Below, one piece after another: positions 22,100 through 34,395 of a stretch of 64,000 nt of DNA. The stretch is from assembly GCA_025617745.1 (NCBI GenBank), contig CM046859.1, positions 21,329,073 to 21,393,072 of the forward strand, read 5' to 3'. The DNA comes from Heliocidaris erythrogramma (Eukaryota > Echinodermata > Echinoidea > Camarodonta > Echinometridae). The position numbers and the translations under genes were made by a program. Below the pieces are notes generated by a model. The model made no database searches, was not told the DNA's origin, and saw only the letters and a program-made list of their open reading frames with translations. Positions within the stretch are counted from its first letter, which is position 1. Every line of letters begins with the position of its first letter.

Positions 22100-25000
22100 T
22101 TACCAGACAATACACCCCGCCCGCCCCCCCCCCCCCCCGTCCCCCAAAATGTGATCCTCTCGGCATAATTCAAATATCGGTCGATACCATTCATAGAACA
22201 GTTAACATTGGTTCTTCTGTGCTTTTGCCGGTATATTTTACTTGGGCAGCAGCCCCTCCCTTCCCCTTCATAATTATTGTAACGCAAAATATTGATACGG
22301 TAAAAAGTGAAGCAAAGGACAATGAGCACAGCAGTAAAACCAAATTTGAAACCAAAATGAAATTGGGAATAAAGAGAGGGACGATTTCATTTTTGTCGAA
22401 TGTCCAACACTTTTCTTAACAGGTGATAAATAATATCACTCCTTCGATCTAAAACGGAAAGGTAATATTCCACAAAATATTGCACTTGGCGTGTGATCTT
22501 TCTAGCACTTCGTCAACCGCATGTATATCACTGAGATAACGAGAATTCTCGTATTACGCACAATTATCCTTGATATTTCAGAGCGGAAAAACCGCGCCCA
22601 ATTGCACACTATTTTCCTAACCTTTCGCTCTTCTATTTCTTCTTCTACAGCGTCGGAAATCAAGAAATTACTCGGTAGCATTGGAATATCATCACCCTTT
22701 GGGCGTTTGTTCGTTACCGAATACAATTATTGAAAACCCCCAGACGCATACGAGAGATCAAGCAACTGATCTTCAAATATATACAGACGAGGGGTGTTTT
22801 CTTTTTTTCTTTTTTAGATTGTGTCTTGATTTTGTGCGCCGCGAGGGCATTGCCCGGTCGGTTTAAGGGCAAATTTGTTCCCAGCGACCTCTCGTTTCGA
22901 ACATTGTATTCATCATGTTTGTGCCTTTAAACTTTTGTTGTCGTCGTCGTTATACATTCATTTTTTGTCGTCGCTCCTTCATTTGCAATCTTATCCTACG
23001 TATTTGCATTTTGTATCCCTCAAAAAAATGTTTTCTACTATTTGAAACAAGTTGTGTATTCTAAAATCACACTGCTCCCATTGAAAACATCTTGATCATG
23101 AAAAGTATCATGAATACGTTGTTGTTGTATACGAGGTACATCATAATGATCATCCATAATTGGACAAAATTGAGATTAAAATAATTTTATTTGATTAGTT
23201 TAGTTTTGTTTCTTATTTCGAACTCTGTCTTATTCTACGTCACAATCGACACCCCTTTTCTCTATCTATTTCGCTTGTCCCGGTCATTAAACCATGCCAT
23301 CCATCGCTTGAACGGAAATGAACATGATGAAAGGTGCAATCGAAACTATTTTTAGCCGATGGGACAAGGATGAAAGATCGTTTTCCATAGAGGCAGGAAA
23401 ACTGTTACATTTCCGCGATGAAACTGATTTTCTTCTAAACATTAATAACCTTCGCTCAATTCCTACGACAGCACTTAGTTTCGCCGATCGATGGTTTGGT
23501 AAAAATATACAAAGATAAACCATTTTTTCGGGATAGGGATGCCAAACCGCCACATCGTGTTTGTTTCTCCATTCATATCTCTGTACGGCGGGCACTAATC
23601 AAACCCCGCTCGCGTTGATGAGACTCTTGGCAGCCTTATTCCACACAGATCGAAATAACGATACCTTGTTGATACCTATGGGTTATTAGTTTACAGCCTA
23701 ATCCTAGGAAACAATATCGCGCCCGTCTACCCGCCATATATTGCGTAAAATTGGGCTCAACTGGAGCAGGGCTGTAACAATTACACCTCGGGGAGGCCCT
23801 ATATTGATTTCATGTGTAGTACTGGATGTTATATCCTTTAATCGTGTAATAAGAAGGTAAGCAAACACGATAATGAATGGATGGGACTGGGGAAGGCTAT
23901 GTTGGCATTGGCGCAGGGTATGGGTTACATTTGAGCGACGTAGCGTTGTAGCACATTTGACAAAGGGACGGACAAAGAAGGGGATAGATGGGGAGTTTGG
24001 GGCCATGATTTCGGCGCTCAAAACATTGGATCGAAACTAATCATCCCTCAAATAGGCGAGATGAAATGCATTTGTCAGTCCGTTGATATCGAATTCACTG
24101 AGCGTAAAGAAAATAAACAATATTTAGCCTACCTTGATTTTGTAGCAAGGTCTTTCCTTCCCTCTTTTTTTCCCACGGCTTTACATGTTTCTTTTTATTC
24201 AATAAACTAGGGGGTCTTCAACCTTACCTATTCATGAGAGGTGTTACGACTATTTCCCTTTGTTTTTTGATAAATCAAGGTGATGTTGACAAGAAATATC
24301 TTGATTACGGAGGGATATAAAGATATCAAGAATATATTTCATGTGAGCTAGTGAGAGAGGAGAGGTAGAATACCATCGTCATCATCACCACCATCACCAA
24401 TGATGATGCTTTCTCATTTACATCTCATGTGAGTCTTTTCCGGACAAATATTCTGCAGGGTAGTCTGGGACAGCCGGAACTAAACAAGGGATTCCCTATC
24501 ATTCTCATTGTTTTCTCCTCCCATGCAGAGTCTTCAAGTTGAAAGGCACAATTTTCCACAAGAATTTTGTAGCCGGTCAACCACATTTGCTGCCTGTGGT
24601 AACAATCATCGGCATAGCCACGAAGGGGGGGGGGGCGGGGCGGGGCGGGGGTTCGCCTGAACAAATTCAAACTGAGGAATGACGATGTCTCTGACCATTT
24701 TGACAGACTGGTCAAAATAAATTGAATGTCTATCATGCTTTGGATATGGGTCATCGGGTCATTATGACGAAGAGAGATGACGGATACTCACCATGTCAAA
24801 GGAAGATAGTTATAACAAAGTATATCACTTTAAAAGAATGAGTCATTTACTTCCAATGTATATACGGGAATAGCCATTTTATAGTAAAAAGACAGTGGTT
24901 CCGTGCTCTCGTCTTCCTCCCTCCCCCTTCTCTCCCCCTCTCTATCTCTCTTTTTGTATCTATTTATCTACGAGTATCTCCTTCCCTGTACCACTTCTTT

Positions 25001-25499
25001 TTCTGTTTCATTTACTCTCTCAATTCTCTGTCAATACCTAAAATTAATTACCACTTTCTCCTTTCTTCTTTCTATGACCTCATTCACTTTGAACCCCCTC
25101 TATCCCAAACCATTTCATACCTGCCATTAATTTTCCTTTTTTTTCATCCCCATCTTCTTTCCTCCACCCACCCATTCATAATCATCGAGAATAAACGCCG
25201 CAACTTCAACTAAAATTATGTCCACACCTGCGCGCTATCGGCCGAGAGGCCCATGGAGCATGAATCATGGCTGTACTGACAGTGTTTTGACAAGCAATAA
25301 CTGGTCAAAACAAACCAAGGGACTAAGGTCAAGATTGCATGAAAGAAAGAAGAATAACTCATCTCACCCCAAGCTTACCATCATAATTTAAGGTATGCCC
25401 GCATTGACATCCCTCCTTCAGGACCACGCTGAACCTCAGGTAAAGACATGTGAAGGAACCTCATGAGCAGGGGCATTTTTGAAACCATTTAAAACCATT
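22100..25499. other. Non-coding stretch with C/G runs and GC-richer patches
   Basis: Holds a C run at 22,119-22,138 and GC-richer patches at about 23,280-24,060. A G/GGGGC tract lies at 24,624-24,651 and CT-rich DNA at 24,905-25,170. The patch at 23,280-24,060 has opposed short frames and may be regulatory, but I see no exon that I would defend. Confidence 0.4.
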
Positions 25500-25503
25500 T
25501 TAA

Positions 25504-25802
25504 AGTGATTTGGTAACTTTGTAGAGGCTTGATAAAATCTTTCACAAAAGTAAACATATGCAAGTGACCGGAAATGCCAGACTCATTTCCCCCATAGACT
25601 CAGTGTTAGACTAAAGCGTGTGGCCATACGCTTTCGTAAATGGGAGTATTCAGTCGTAGATATCTTAATAATAGCATTATATATTTGAAAACATTTCTAT
25701 GCCTGGCTATTTATTTATCCTTCTGAACATCATTATACAAGACAGATATCAAAATTCAACAATTTATTAAATCAAGCCTCCACAAAGTTACCGGATATCC
25801 CT
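25504..25802. mobile_element. 299-bp MITE flanked by TTAA
   Basis: The left end is AGTGATTTGGTAACTTTGTA then GAGGCTTGAT; the inverted right end is AGGGATATCCGGTAACTTTG then TGGAGGCTTGAT. They match over about 30 bp with one 2-bp gap. TTAA lies on both sides (25,500-25,503 and 25,803-25,806). The middle is AT-rich and non-coding. The architecture matches the TTAA elements at 3.0 and 6.7 kb, but the internal sequence is different. Confidence 0.8.
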
Positions 25803-25814
25803 TTAAACCATTTT

Positions 25815-25880
25815 GAACGGGGGGGGGGGGGGGGGTACCAGATCAAATTTATCGACAAGCAACCCCCCCCCCCCCCCTTC
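25815..25880. repeat. Poly-G run facing a poly-C run
   Basis: A run of about 17 G (25,819-25,835) is followed about 30 bp later by a run of about 14 C (25,864-25,877), making an inverted G/C hairpin candidate immediately beside a MITE. Exact lengths may carry sequencing error. Confidence 0.8.
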
Positions 25881-27555
25881 GAATGACACCCATGGTTAAG
25901 TCGAATTTGGATAATGCATTATATGATATGTAAATCACAATCTACAAACAACTAATCGCTATTTCATTTTTAAAAAGGGAAAAAAGGGTTAATTTCACTC
26001 ATGATTTTACGAGACGCTGGCCCTCATTCCAATACTAAGGAAAATCTCAAATAAATTTTATTTCAGGATCACGCTTTTGTATATTTATTTTTTATTTATT
26101 CATCTATTCATTTATATATATATATATATATTTCTTTTTGTCATTGTTTCTATAATATTCAGTGAACATCCTCGTTTGGGCAGAAATGTATTTCCATAGA
26201 CCTGTTTTTATCTTCTGTTTATCTTCTATCACTGGCTCCAAATATGAAGACTATCTTGGGCAAGTTCAGAGAACAAACGAAGCTCAAACGAAACCGAACC
26301 AAACTCACATATATGTCAGCACGTTACATTGCCGAATTATGTTTGTAGGCTAATATTTATTTAATTTTGAAATCCAATATTCTTATGTCGCGATGACATG
26401 ATACAACGGCGCATGTTCTCACGGATATATCATTTCCAAAGCTAAGATGTTACTTTCCGAAACCAAATTGTCATGATAATTATCTGCAAAGTTTAGTTTT
26501 ACCCTCGGTTCAACCAGGACAACAAACACATCAACAGATATAGAACAGAGTCAAGAAATCTGTAATGTACAATCACAACACTTCATCAAAACTTGTGGAA
26601 TTCTGAATTTTCTTATATCTTCATTTTGAATATATTCATATGTTTCTTAAGACCTACCAGCCCCCGCTATCTTTTGTAAAGTCTGTTGTGAAAAGAAGAC
26701 GTTGTTCAAATAGTGTTAATTTTACACGAGAATATTCATCCCTACAATTTACATTGCATCCAGCATGAAATGTTAAATCCTGCTTGATTCCTCATCTTCG
26801 AAATGTTAACTATAGACCGACATTTGTAACGCCTTATGTTTTCTAATAAAGGTTATTATTTAAGTTCAAATCACATCCAGGACATAACTTACATCTATTT
26901 ATTTGGTTTGTTTCGCCTTATTACATGCTGCAAATGGCGGGTAAGTGCTCACAAACTCAGAGATTTGAAAGAAGGAGATTATATTTTCCATTATCGCCAC
27001 ACTCTTCCACTTATCCCCTTCATGTGATCATGATTAAACTATGTGTCAATGGAAATATGATACAGATCGATTTAGTTTCATTTCTTTTTCAAAAAATTGA
27101 AATATAAAAATACAGATTCCATGTAATGCAAATTTATTGATGGACAAAAATAATGCAGACATGCTTATTCACTTTCTATCAGGAGTGGATCAACATCCTT
27201 ATAATTTTCTGAGGATTCCATATTCCAATTTCCGCCGTCATCAAAAGAAACGACCTTTTGATCGAAGGACGAACCATAAACCGTTATTTATTACTTTATT
27301 TATTTATTCACTTTTCTCTTTCAAATGATAATCTATTAACGACATTTCGTTATAGCATGTATAGTGAAAGCCTTCCACGAGAACGAGGTAATGCATTTTT
27401 TTATTTTTTTTATAGCAAATAATAGTTTGCTCTTCCAAATTCCGTCAACACTATACACCCTTATAACTTCCATGCTACTTATCCTTCAACTCTTTATGTT
27501 CTACATTTTTATTCCCTCTTCTATCGTAATATCTCATCACCACTAGAGTCTTCTT
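25881..27555. other. AT-rich non-coding stretch with a short TA repeat
   Basis: Contains (TA)n at about 26,113-26,131 and several ATTTATTT tracts. Short frames are AT-driven. No exon or transposon recognised. Confidence 0.4.
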
Positions 27556-27559
27556 GTTA

Positions 27560-28310
27560 TGATACTCTTGTGTGCAGAACTGCAGATCGTCATGGAACAC
27601 AACCGTTTTATCTTCAGACCTTCTCTAAACTCGTCCTTCTCCTTTTTTTCTCTTTTCGTTAACATGGTTGACAAGGTTAAATTTCACTCAGCCACAATGT
27701 CTAACTTCCCATTCATGTACTTGCCAAAGATTATTCCCATAGTGTCCTCCTCGCTCTGCCCATATTTTCTCCCTCTCTGAATTCTCTTCTTCCTTTGAAA
27801 ATTATCCCGATTCTCCACATTTTTACACTCTTCTTTTCCTCTCTCTTCGCCTTTAAATCATATCTCTTCTCGTATCTGATTCCCTCCGTACAAAACGTTC
27901 TTCCTCGACCTCCTGACCTTCCCCTCATTTTCTACAGATTCTCTTGATTTAACGTCACCATCTATAACTTCTTCTCCTCTAAGATTCTTCTCTATGTCGT
28001 TCTCCTTCTTTGAAACAATTTTCTCAATCGTTTTCTTATCCAAATGCCTCTTCTACTAGTTTTCATCCTTTTTAATTAGCTATCCTCTTCACGTCTAATT
28101 ATCCGACCTAACACAACCATCGATTTCCTTCTTCAGTACCTTGCTTCTCCTCAAGCTTCCCTTTTCTTTATTCATCTTTCTTATCGTCTCCTCCATCTCT
28201 TTCTTTCTTCCTTTTCTAATTTCTTCGACATCGTCTTCGTACGCGTTCCTCATTTCATCCGAGTGTACACTCTCACATTTCATTAAAAGGGCAAGATCCT
28301 GATTCACGGA
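27560..28310. repeat. 750-bp strand-asymmetric CT-rich tract
   Basis: The plus strand is rich in T and C but is not a simple microsatellite. On the minus strand several successive frames (28,307-28,095, 28,043-27,858 and 27,928-27,731) read as Lys/Glu/Arg-rich peptides such as KKEMEETIRKMNKEKGSLRR. That is expected from any purine-rich strand. The frames are interrupted and no splice sites join them, so I treat it as low-complexity DNA and not as a gene. Confidence 0.45.
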
Positions 28311-28580
28311 GTTGCCTTGTTAAATAGAATCAAAAATTACAAAGCTGGCTTAACTTCATGATTGAATTCTATCAATATGTCTCACCATAGACTCAACAAA
28401 TCACTCACGACGGAAATGAAATACAAGATATCAAGTTTTTCAAGGGCTCATTACCATACAAGCTTTTAAAAATTCAGCATACTTAAGTCGCATTAATACA
28501 TTCGTGATTGCAAATGCCAATTGCAAAGATTGATATATCAATGGAATAACAAAGAGGAAATCATTTTATAACTTCATACA

Positions 28581-29870
28581 AGAGCCCCAGGGGGCACGAC
28601 GCTCACCTGAGGTGGATCAATTCACATCTGGTGCATGTTCTCTCTAGCACATGAACAACTTTCATTCTTCATCTATAGAGTATCTCTATACACAATACCA
28701 AGTCTGAGCTTCCTACCAAGTTCGGTTAAATTCCAATCATGGGTTTTGGAGAAGAAGCTGAAAATGTTAAAAAGTTTATGGATGGCGGACAACTTGCCCC
28801 ACCCCCCCCCCCCCCTCCAGTATGTTACCCCCACAGACCCCCTATAGGGCCACCCAGAAAAAAATCTCAATACACAATACCAAGTCTGAGCTATGCCTGG
28901 TTCTGGAGAGGAAGATGTTTGAAATTTACATAGCTTTTACAATTGGGGGCCCTCCCCCTGGCCCCCCTGGGGGCCACATGTACCATTTTAGCAACTTTGG
29001 GTCCCCTACCCCTAAGGATGATTCCTACCAAGTTTGGTTGAATTCCGATCATGTGTTTTGGAGAAGAAGATCAGAATGTACATTTTGCCTGGCGGCGCCC
29101 CCCCCCCCTCCAGTATGTTACCCCCACAGGGCCCCTATAGGGCCACTCAGAGAAATTTCATGAACAACATTCATTCTTCATCTATAGAGGTATCTCCATA
29201 CAAAATACCAAGTCTGAGCTATGCCTGGTTCTGGAGAAGAAGATGTTTGAAATTTACATAGCTTTTACAATTGGGGGCCCTCCCCTGGCCCCCCTGGGGG
29301 CCACATGTACCATTTTAGCAACTTTGGGTCCCCTACCCCTAAGGATGATTCCTACCAAGTTTGGTTGAATTCCGATCATGTGTTTTGGAGAAGAAGATCA
29401 GAATGTACATTTTGCCTGGCGGCGCCCCCCCCCCTCCAGTATGTTACCCCCACAGGGCCCTATAGGGCCACTCAGAGAAATTTCATGAACAACATTCATT
29501 CTTCATCTATAGAGGTATCTCCATACAAAATACCAAGTCTGAGCTATGCCTGGTTCTGGAGAAGAAGATGTTTGAAATTTACATAGCTTTTACAACTGGG
29601 GGCCCTCCCCCTGGGCCCCCCTGGGGGCCACATGTACCATTTTAGCAACTTTGGGTCCCCTACCCCTAAGGATGATTCCTACCAAGTTTGGTTGAATTCC
29701 GATCATGGGTTTTGGAGAAGAAGATGAAAATGTAAAAAGTTAACGGACGACGGACGACGCACGACGGACGACGCACGACGGACGACGCACGACGGACGAC
29801 GCACGACGGACGACGGACAAATTTCCATCGCAATAGCTCACTCGAGCCATAGGCTCAGGTGAGCTAAAAA
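28581..29870. mobile_element. Composite non-autonomous element with inverted ends and internal tandem units
   Basis: The ends carry GCTCACCTGAG (28,601-28,611) and its inverse CTCAGGTGAGC (29,854-29,864). Inside is a tandem array with a period of about 325 bp, clearest between units at 29,161 and 29,486. Partial units start near 28,652 and 28,860. Each unit contains TACCAAGTCTGAGCTATGCC, CTACCAAGTTTGGTTGAATT, a C run and TCCAGTATGTTACCCCCACA. The right side holds a GACGACGCACGACG minisatellite just before the terminal repeat. The short frames inside (28,635-29,586) repeat the units and are not genes. Similar repeats ending CTCAGGTGAGCTAAAAA are familiar from molluscs and echinoderms, from memory. 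Confidence 0.75.
29741..29822. repeat. GACGACGGACGACGCAC minisatellite
   Basis: About five copies of a 16-bp CpG-rich unit alternating GACGACGCAC and GACGACGGAC. It sits at a fixed place within the composite element, just inside its right end. Confidence 0.9.
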
Positions 29871-31675
29871 TGCCCTTAAATTTCTCAGTCATATTTGCAA
29901 CATATCTATTTCTATATCATGTATATGTACACCTCCTTCCCAACCCAATCAAGACCATTTCCCCTTTGTAATGGCGCATTATATACCCTAAATTGCTTTT
30001 CAAAGAATGTATTACACCGACAATACATCTTTACCTTTAACACACCTATATATCTACACACCTGACATTGTTGGAATTCCATGGTACCTAGGTCATATAT
30101 ATCATCTGCAGTCCATGTGTTTACGACTGCATCAATATTAGTCAGGTCAAAGAAAATTTCATTACTTTCATTAGAAAAATAGTACTACGAACAGAAGCCT
30201 ACGTGCATCTCTCAAAACAAAGTTATGCAATATCTCAAATGAATATGCCTAAATATTTCTTGCAGTTTCAATAAACAAGTTACTGGAACTTAAAACAGAT
30301 TTTCAAAAAATAAATGAGAAAAATATAGAGTGGCAGAATACTAGTTAGTTACGAGAAGCAGACGAATTAGCAAGAGGTGTATTAGCAGACACGATACCGG
30401 CAGTACATGTAATTAAATTCGTTGAAACTCATGAATAACTGAATAGCCGTAACTTGTAGTTATCATGGGGATTCAACGAATTCATTCAATTATATTACAC
30501 TACGTACATGACCCATATTGTGCAGTGAAATTTGCTGGTGATAAGGAGGAGGGGGGGGGGGGGTTGTATTATCGGCCGAAACTACTACCTGACATTCAAA
30601 CTAAATCATATTACACGCTGTGGTATAAAAATTGAAACTAAAGTCTGGGTATCTTATGATCGTTCTATCAACTTGAGTTGTTTGATATGAAGATCTTAGG
30701 GTATCAACACCGTAGCGAGCTACAAGATCTTCTTTAAGGGGGGCTTGTTATCCCGGCTTGACCCTCGTTTTATCCGGGGATTACCCCATGGATTTGGCGG
30801 ATTGATCCTACGGCGGAGAAAACAGAAATATGTTTACGAATGCTAGCTAGTACCATCACGAACAAAAAGTTGAAGTAAAATATGAAATAATACTAAAAAA
30901 TAAGTGCTTGTACGATTATGCATAGCACAATCCATATCAGTTGATGCTATGTTTGAGTCGGCACTTTCAATAAACGTGGTCAGGCAGTGGGGACTTCAAT
31001 CGTTTCTGTATGAATTAGGCCTACATGTATATTTCAAAAGGAAAACAAATCAAGGGAAAGCTGCATGAGACAACTCAGAAATCACTTTTATATAATTCCT
31101 TTTAAAAATAATACTGGTTATTGTAATATTATTCTTACTGAACTCTTTCCAGGGGTATCAATTGAATGCAATCACCATTAAAAATGTTGCATAAAAATGA
31201 CCAATTTGAGGGTAATTATGTGTCCGACCAAGTTTTTGACACTTGTATGCCCAACTTAGTCAATGTTTTGCCAAATCACAATCGCTCTTTAGTATACAAA
31301 TTGAGCAAGAATTACTCGAGCTGGGCAAATTACCTTTATGACAGTTTTTAACCCAACATATTTTACAGTGTATGGACGAAAACAGCTAATGAGAGTTTTT
31401 TTATGCCATAATAACGGGATTGATACAAATATATATGTGGTGTCTAAATGACTGATTTCAGTAAGTCACTACATCATAATCATTTTCTACTCTCTCCTTC
31501 GAAATACATGTACCACTTCGTAATTCGGTGTGCCTTTTATTTTAACTGACATACTTCAAATATCAGCTCTATAGTAACGTGACATCATGAGTTGTTACGT
31601 CCCGTCAATCAACTATCAGTCATAATGATATCAAGTTAAGTGCATATATATCTCTTTTATATATTCATATTTCCT
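29871..31675. other. AT-rich non-coding stretch with one poly-G run
   Basis: Includes a G run at 30,549-30,563 and a small GC-richer patch at 30,710-30,830. No exon, RNA or transposon recognised. Confidence 0.4.
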
Positions 31676-31679
31676 TCAG

Positions 31680-31811
31680 ACTGGTATTTCTATGGGAAAG
31701 CTATGGGCTGCGAGGAAGGCGCAGGTCAGGAGAGCATTATTTTTACGCGATCTGGATCACCCAATATATTGTGGCAGATAGGTGTGAAGTTCCATAAACA
31801 CTACACACATG
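31680..31811 (+). CDS. Possible 132-bp phase 1-1 internal exon, protein not recognised
   Basis: A pyrimidine-rich tract ends in TTTCCTTCAG, a good acceptor, and a single frame runs to the donor CACATG|GTAGGC. The exon is 132 bp long and would begin and end in phase 1, the symmetrical arrangement common for extracellular module exons. The peptide includes WYFYGKAMGCEEGAGQES, then IIFTRSGSPNILWQIGVKF and HKHYTHG. It is rich in aromatic residues and protein-like. A shorter exon ending GGCGCAG|GTCAGG at 31,724 is also possible. If not spliced, the frame stops at 31,822. No domain recognised, and no linked exon visible. Confidence 0.3.
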
Positions 31812-31819
31812 GTAGGCGG

Positions 31820-32010
31820 TGATGACAGAATTAGCAGCTGAGGGGGCGGCAGGGGGGAGGAGGGGAGGGAGTTCGCCCGGGGTTACGGCGGTCGACGCTC
31901 GGAGGAGCTCGTAGGCTAAAAAATTAATGTTCAGTGAAAGTTTGAACATCACAGTGCGGGCGGGCGTACCGCGAGATGGCAGCATTCGCTTCAGAAACCC
32001 GAACGTGCTG
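31820..32010. other. GC-rich patch
   Basis: A short GGC/GGA-rich and CpG-rich patch just downstream of the candidate exon. The minus frame 31,743-31,985 is rich in Pro, Ala and Ser. It could be regulatory; there is no exon evidence. Confidence 0.25.
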
Positions 32011-32930
32011 CAGAGAGTTGTGATTTTACTTCAATAACAAATCAGTTTAAATAATCATTATTGTTGCATCATTTCGATATGAAATGTATTTACAATTATA
32101 CTTATCGAATTTATGTTTTAGATAACATATTCCGGAAATGCTGAAATGTTGAAAACATGCATGAAACCGTTCTTCTAAGAACAGTAAGTCTGTTGATACC
32201 GTCTAGATTGTTTTCGTACTATCTAAATATTTCATATAGTGTAAACTAAAAATATATATTCTTTTTTCACATTTTTTTTTACTGCGTCTGTCTGTCCTAT
32301 GGAGGGGGCTTAATTTTCTTCTCTTTCCATCATTATAGTTTCATCGGGTTCTTACCTTCATGACAACTAAAATGAATCAAGACAACATTTTTTTCTTCTA
32401 GACATCATGACAATATTTTCTTTTTCTAGACATCATTGTGAACAGCTTTCTCTTATTTCCTCTTAGAAAGAAATTTATGCATTCACTATAGGGGAATTGT
32501 TTGAATGGATCCATCCACTATACTCAAATAAAATCAAAGGGCGTGCAATACACAGAGAGGTACCAAAAACGAAATATATTTCATTGTCATCGATGTCTTA
32601 TCCTTTTTTATCATTCGTACGTCTTGCAGATACTACACAAGAGCACTATTTTTTTAACCTTTTAGATAAACACTTTCTCTGCTCTCCTCTTCAATTATTG
32701 TAATAGTTCCCTCCAGATTTCGGGCAAAAAACTCAATAGCTATTTTATTTTATCGTGCCTGTACTTTTGCACTCATCTGCTTTTTAAGAGTTCACCTTCT
32801 GAGCAATACAAATTTGAATACACTCAATAACCGGTTACGTAGCTTGTAATGATTTGACTGACTTAATCTGTTGAATTCAACTTACACTAATATAACAAGC
32901 TTGAATTGTGATTAAAAACATACTTCACGT
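32011..32930. other. AT-rich non-coding stretch
   Basis: T-rich tracts and unique AT-rich DNA with no gene, RNA or mobile element recognised. Confidence 0.4.
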
Positions 32931-33124
32931 AAATCAAATGTTAAACCAACAGTGGACAGGTTGGAGGAGTGACAACATTTTCAAAATGGTAGATTAACGC
33001 TTTTAAAATGCTTGATCCAACCTTCATGCTGTTGGATCCAGCATGTTAAACAGGTTGATCTACCATTTTGAATATGTTATCACTCATCCAACTTTTTCAA
33101 TGTTTATTTAACATTCGATTTTTA
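32931..33124. mobile_element. About 194-bp foldback element
   Basis: The left arm (AAATCAAATGTTAAACC, then GGTTGGAGGAGTGACAACAT and TTCAAAATGGTAGATTAAC) is matched by the inverse of the right arm (AAATCGAATGTTAAATAAAC, then GTTGGATGAGTGATAACATA and TTCAAAATGGTAGATCAACC). A smaller palindrome built on TTGGATCCA lies at the centre. The whole element is one imperfect hairpin with no coding capacity. Target duplication is unclear. Confidence 0.75.
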
Positions 33125-34015
33125 AGAGTGTACAGTGACTCGGATTCGATTGTTTGACTCCAATGTTGGGATGAGAAACAATAGGGTATTCAGGAAATAT
33201 TCACCCTCGTATCAAAACATGCAAACAACAACATTTCAACTGAATGTCATTTCAACTGAAATCGCGGTACATCCTGCAAGAGTGATCAATGACACAAGAG
33301 GGCGTAATCACAGTGTCTCGAACAGAGCCCTCCATAGGGCTCTGGCCTCGAATTCGGCCCTTTTCTCTTTCTCTTCCTCAAATAGAGATCCGATCGGACA
33401 GAATTTGTCGTCTACTTACGTACAAGCAGAGATTTTATTTTATTTCATTCGTTCAGCCTGTAGTCCTATATACACTGAAAAAAGCTAAGAACGTCGATTA
33501 AATTTTCATCAATTTATTTCTTTGACAAAACACTTCTTTTAATCCAACATATTTTGGTAGCACACAGCACGACCATACAATGTTTCCGTGTCGGCTACAC
33601 GGTACGTCGCTAACAAAGAATGACAGAAGACGTTTTCTGAACTGATAAAATCCAATCCGACATATCACAGTAGAGGACCCCTATATTAAACTAGAAGTAT
33701 TTAGAAAATAACGTAGGAATAGCATATCATAAGAATTATATCAACAGCCATTGCAGGGGGGGGGGGGGGTGATATTTGTCCTACAGAAGTTATTCATTTC
33801 ATGACATCTTGAAGGGGGTGGGGGATAAGCCCTAGTTTCATCTAAATCTATTCATTGTCGGAAATGCTATTTTTCACATCTCATCATCACGACATGAGGA
33901 ATAAACCGAATAGTACCGGCGAATTATATAACTTTCCTGCATCAGTACATGATTCTACAGATATATTGGGCGTGTCTGCTTTTCGTACGATTTAAGTATA
34001 TCATGATTGCGCTAA
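33125..34015. other. Non-coding stretch with a poly-G run
   Basis: Contains a short GC-richer segment at 33,250-33,400 with the palindrome AGAGCCCTCCATAGGGCTCT, and a G run at 33,757-33,769. Opposed short frames only. Confidence 0.35.
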
Positions 34016-34018
34016 ATC

Positions 34019-34395
34019 ATGACCAATCAGCAAAGATCCCATTATTCATTTTAAGAAGAGATATAGAGAGAATGAGGGGGGGGGGGGTAGGAGGAGAGAA
34101 AGAGGAGTGAGAGGGAGTTGGGGGAGGGAGAGATAGGGAGAGAGAAGAAGAGAGGGGAGAGAAATATAAGAAAGAGTGAGAACGAGATAAGTAGAAAAGT
34201 GGTACATTAATATTCTGAATAATGAAATAAACTACGGGATCGTGACCAATCAGCAAAGATCCCACAAAGCATTTCTAAAATGATACAGCGAAAGAAAGAA
34301 AGAGAGAGAGAGAGAGAGAGGGGGGGGGGGGCAAACAGAAAGAGAGCAAGAGAGGGAAATAAGGGGATATCAATTATGAATAATGGAATAAATCC
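34019..34395. repeat. Two-copy direct repeat carrying purine tract and poly-G
   Basis: Unit 1 (34,019-34,240) and unit 2 (34,242-34,395) both start TGACCAATCAGCAAAGATCC. Both run through GA microsatellite and a G run (34,077-34,088 and 34,320-34,331) and end in a GAATAATGRAATAAA word. Unit 1 has a longer GA tract. This is a local tandem duplication that copied the homopolymer with it. Confidence 0.75.

Noticed and set aside
27731-28307. Successive Lys/Glu-rich minus-strand frames resembling a coiled-coil protein
   Set aside because: The strand is purine-rich throughout, the frames are interrupted and no splice sites join them.
28635-29586. Repeated short proteins with WFWRRR-like ends
   Set aside because: They are translations of the 325-bp tandem units inside the composite element and contain C-run-derived Pro stretches.
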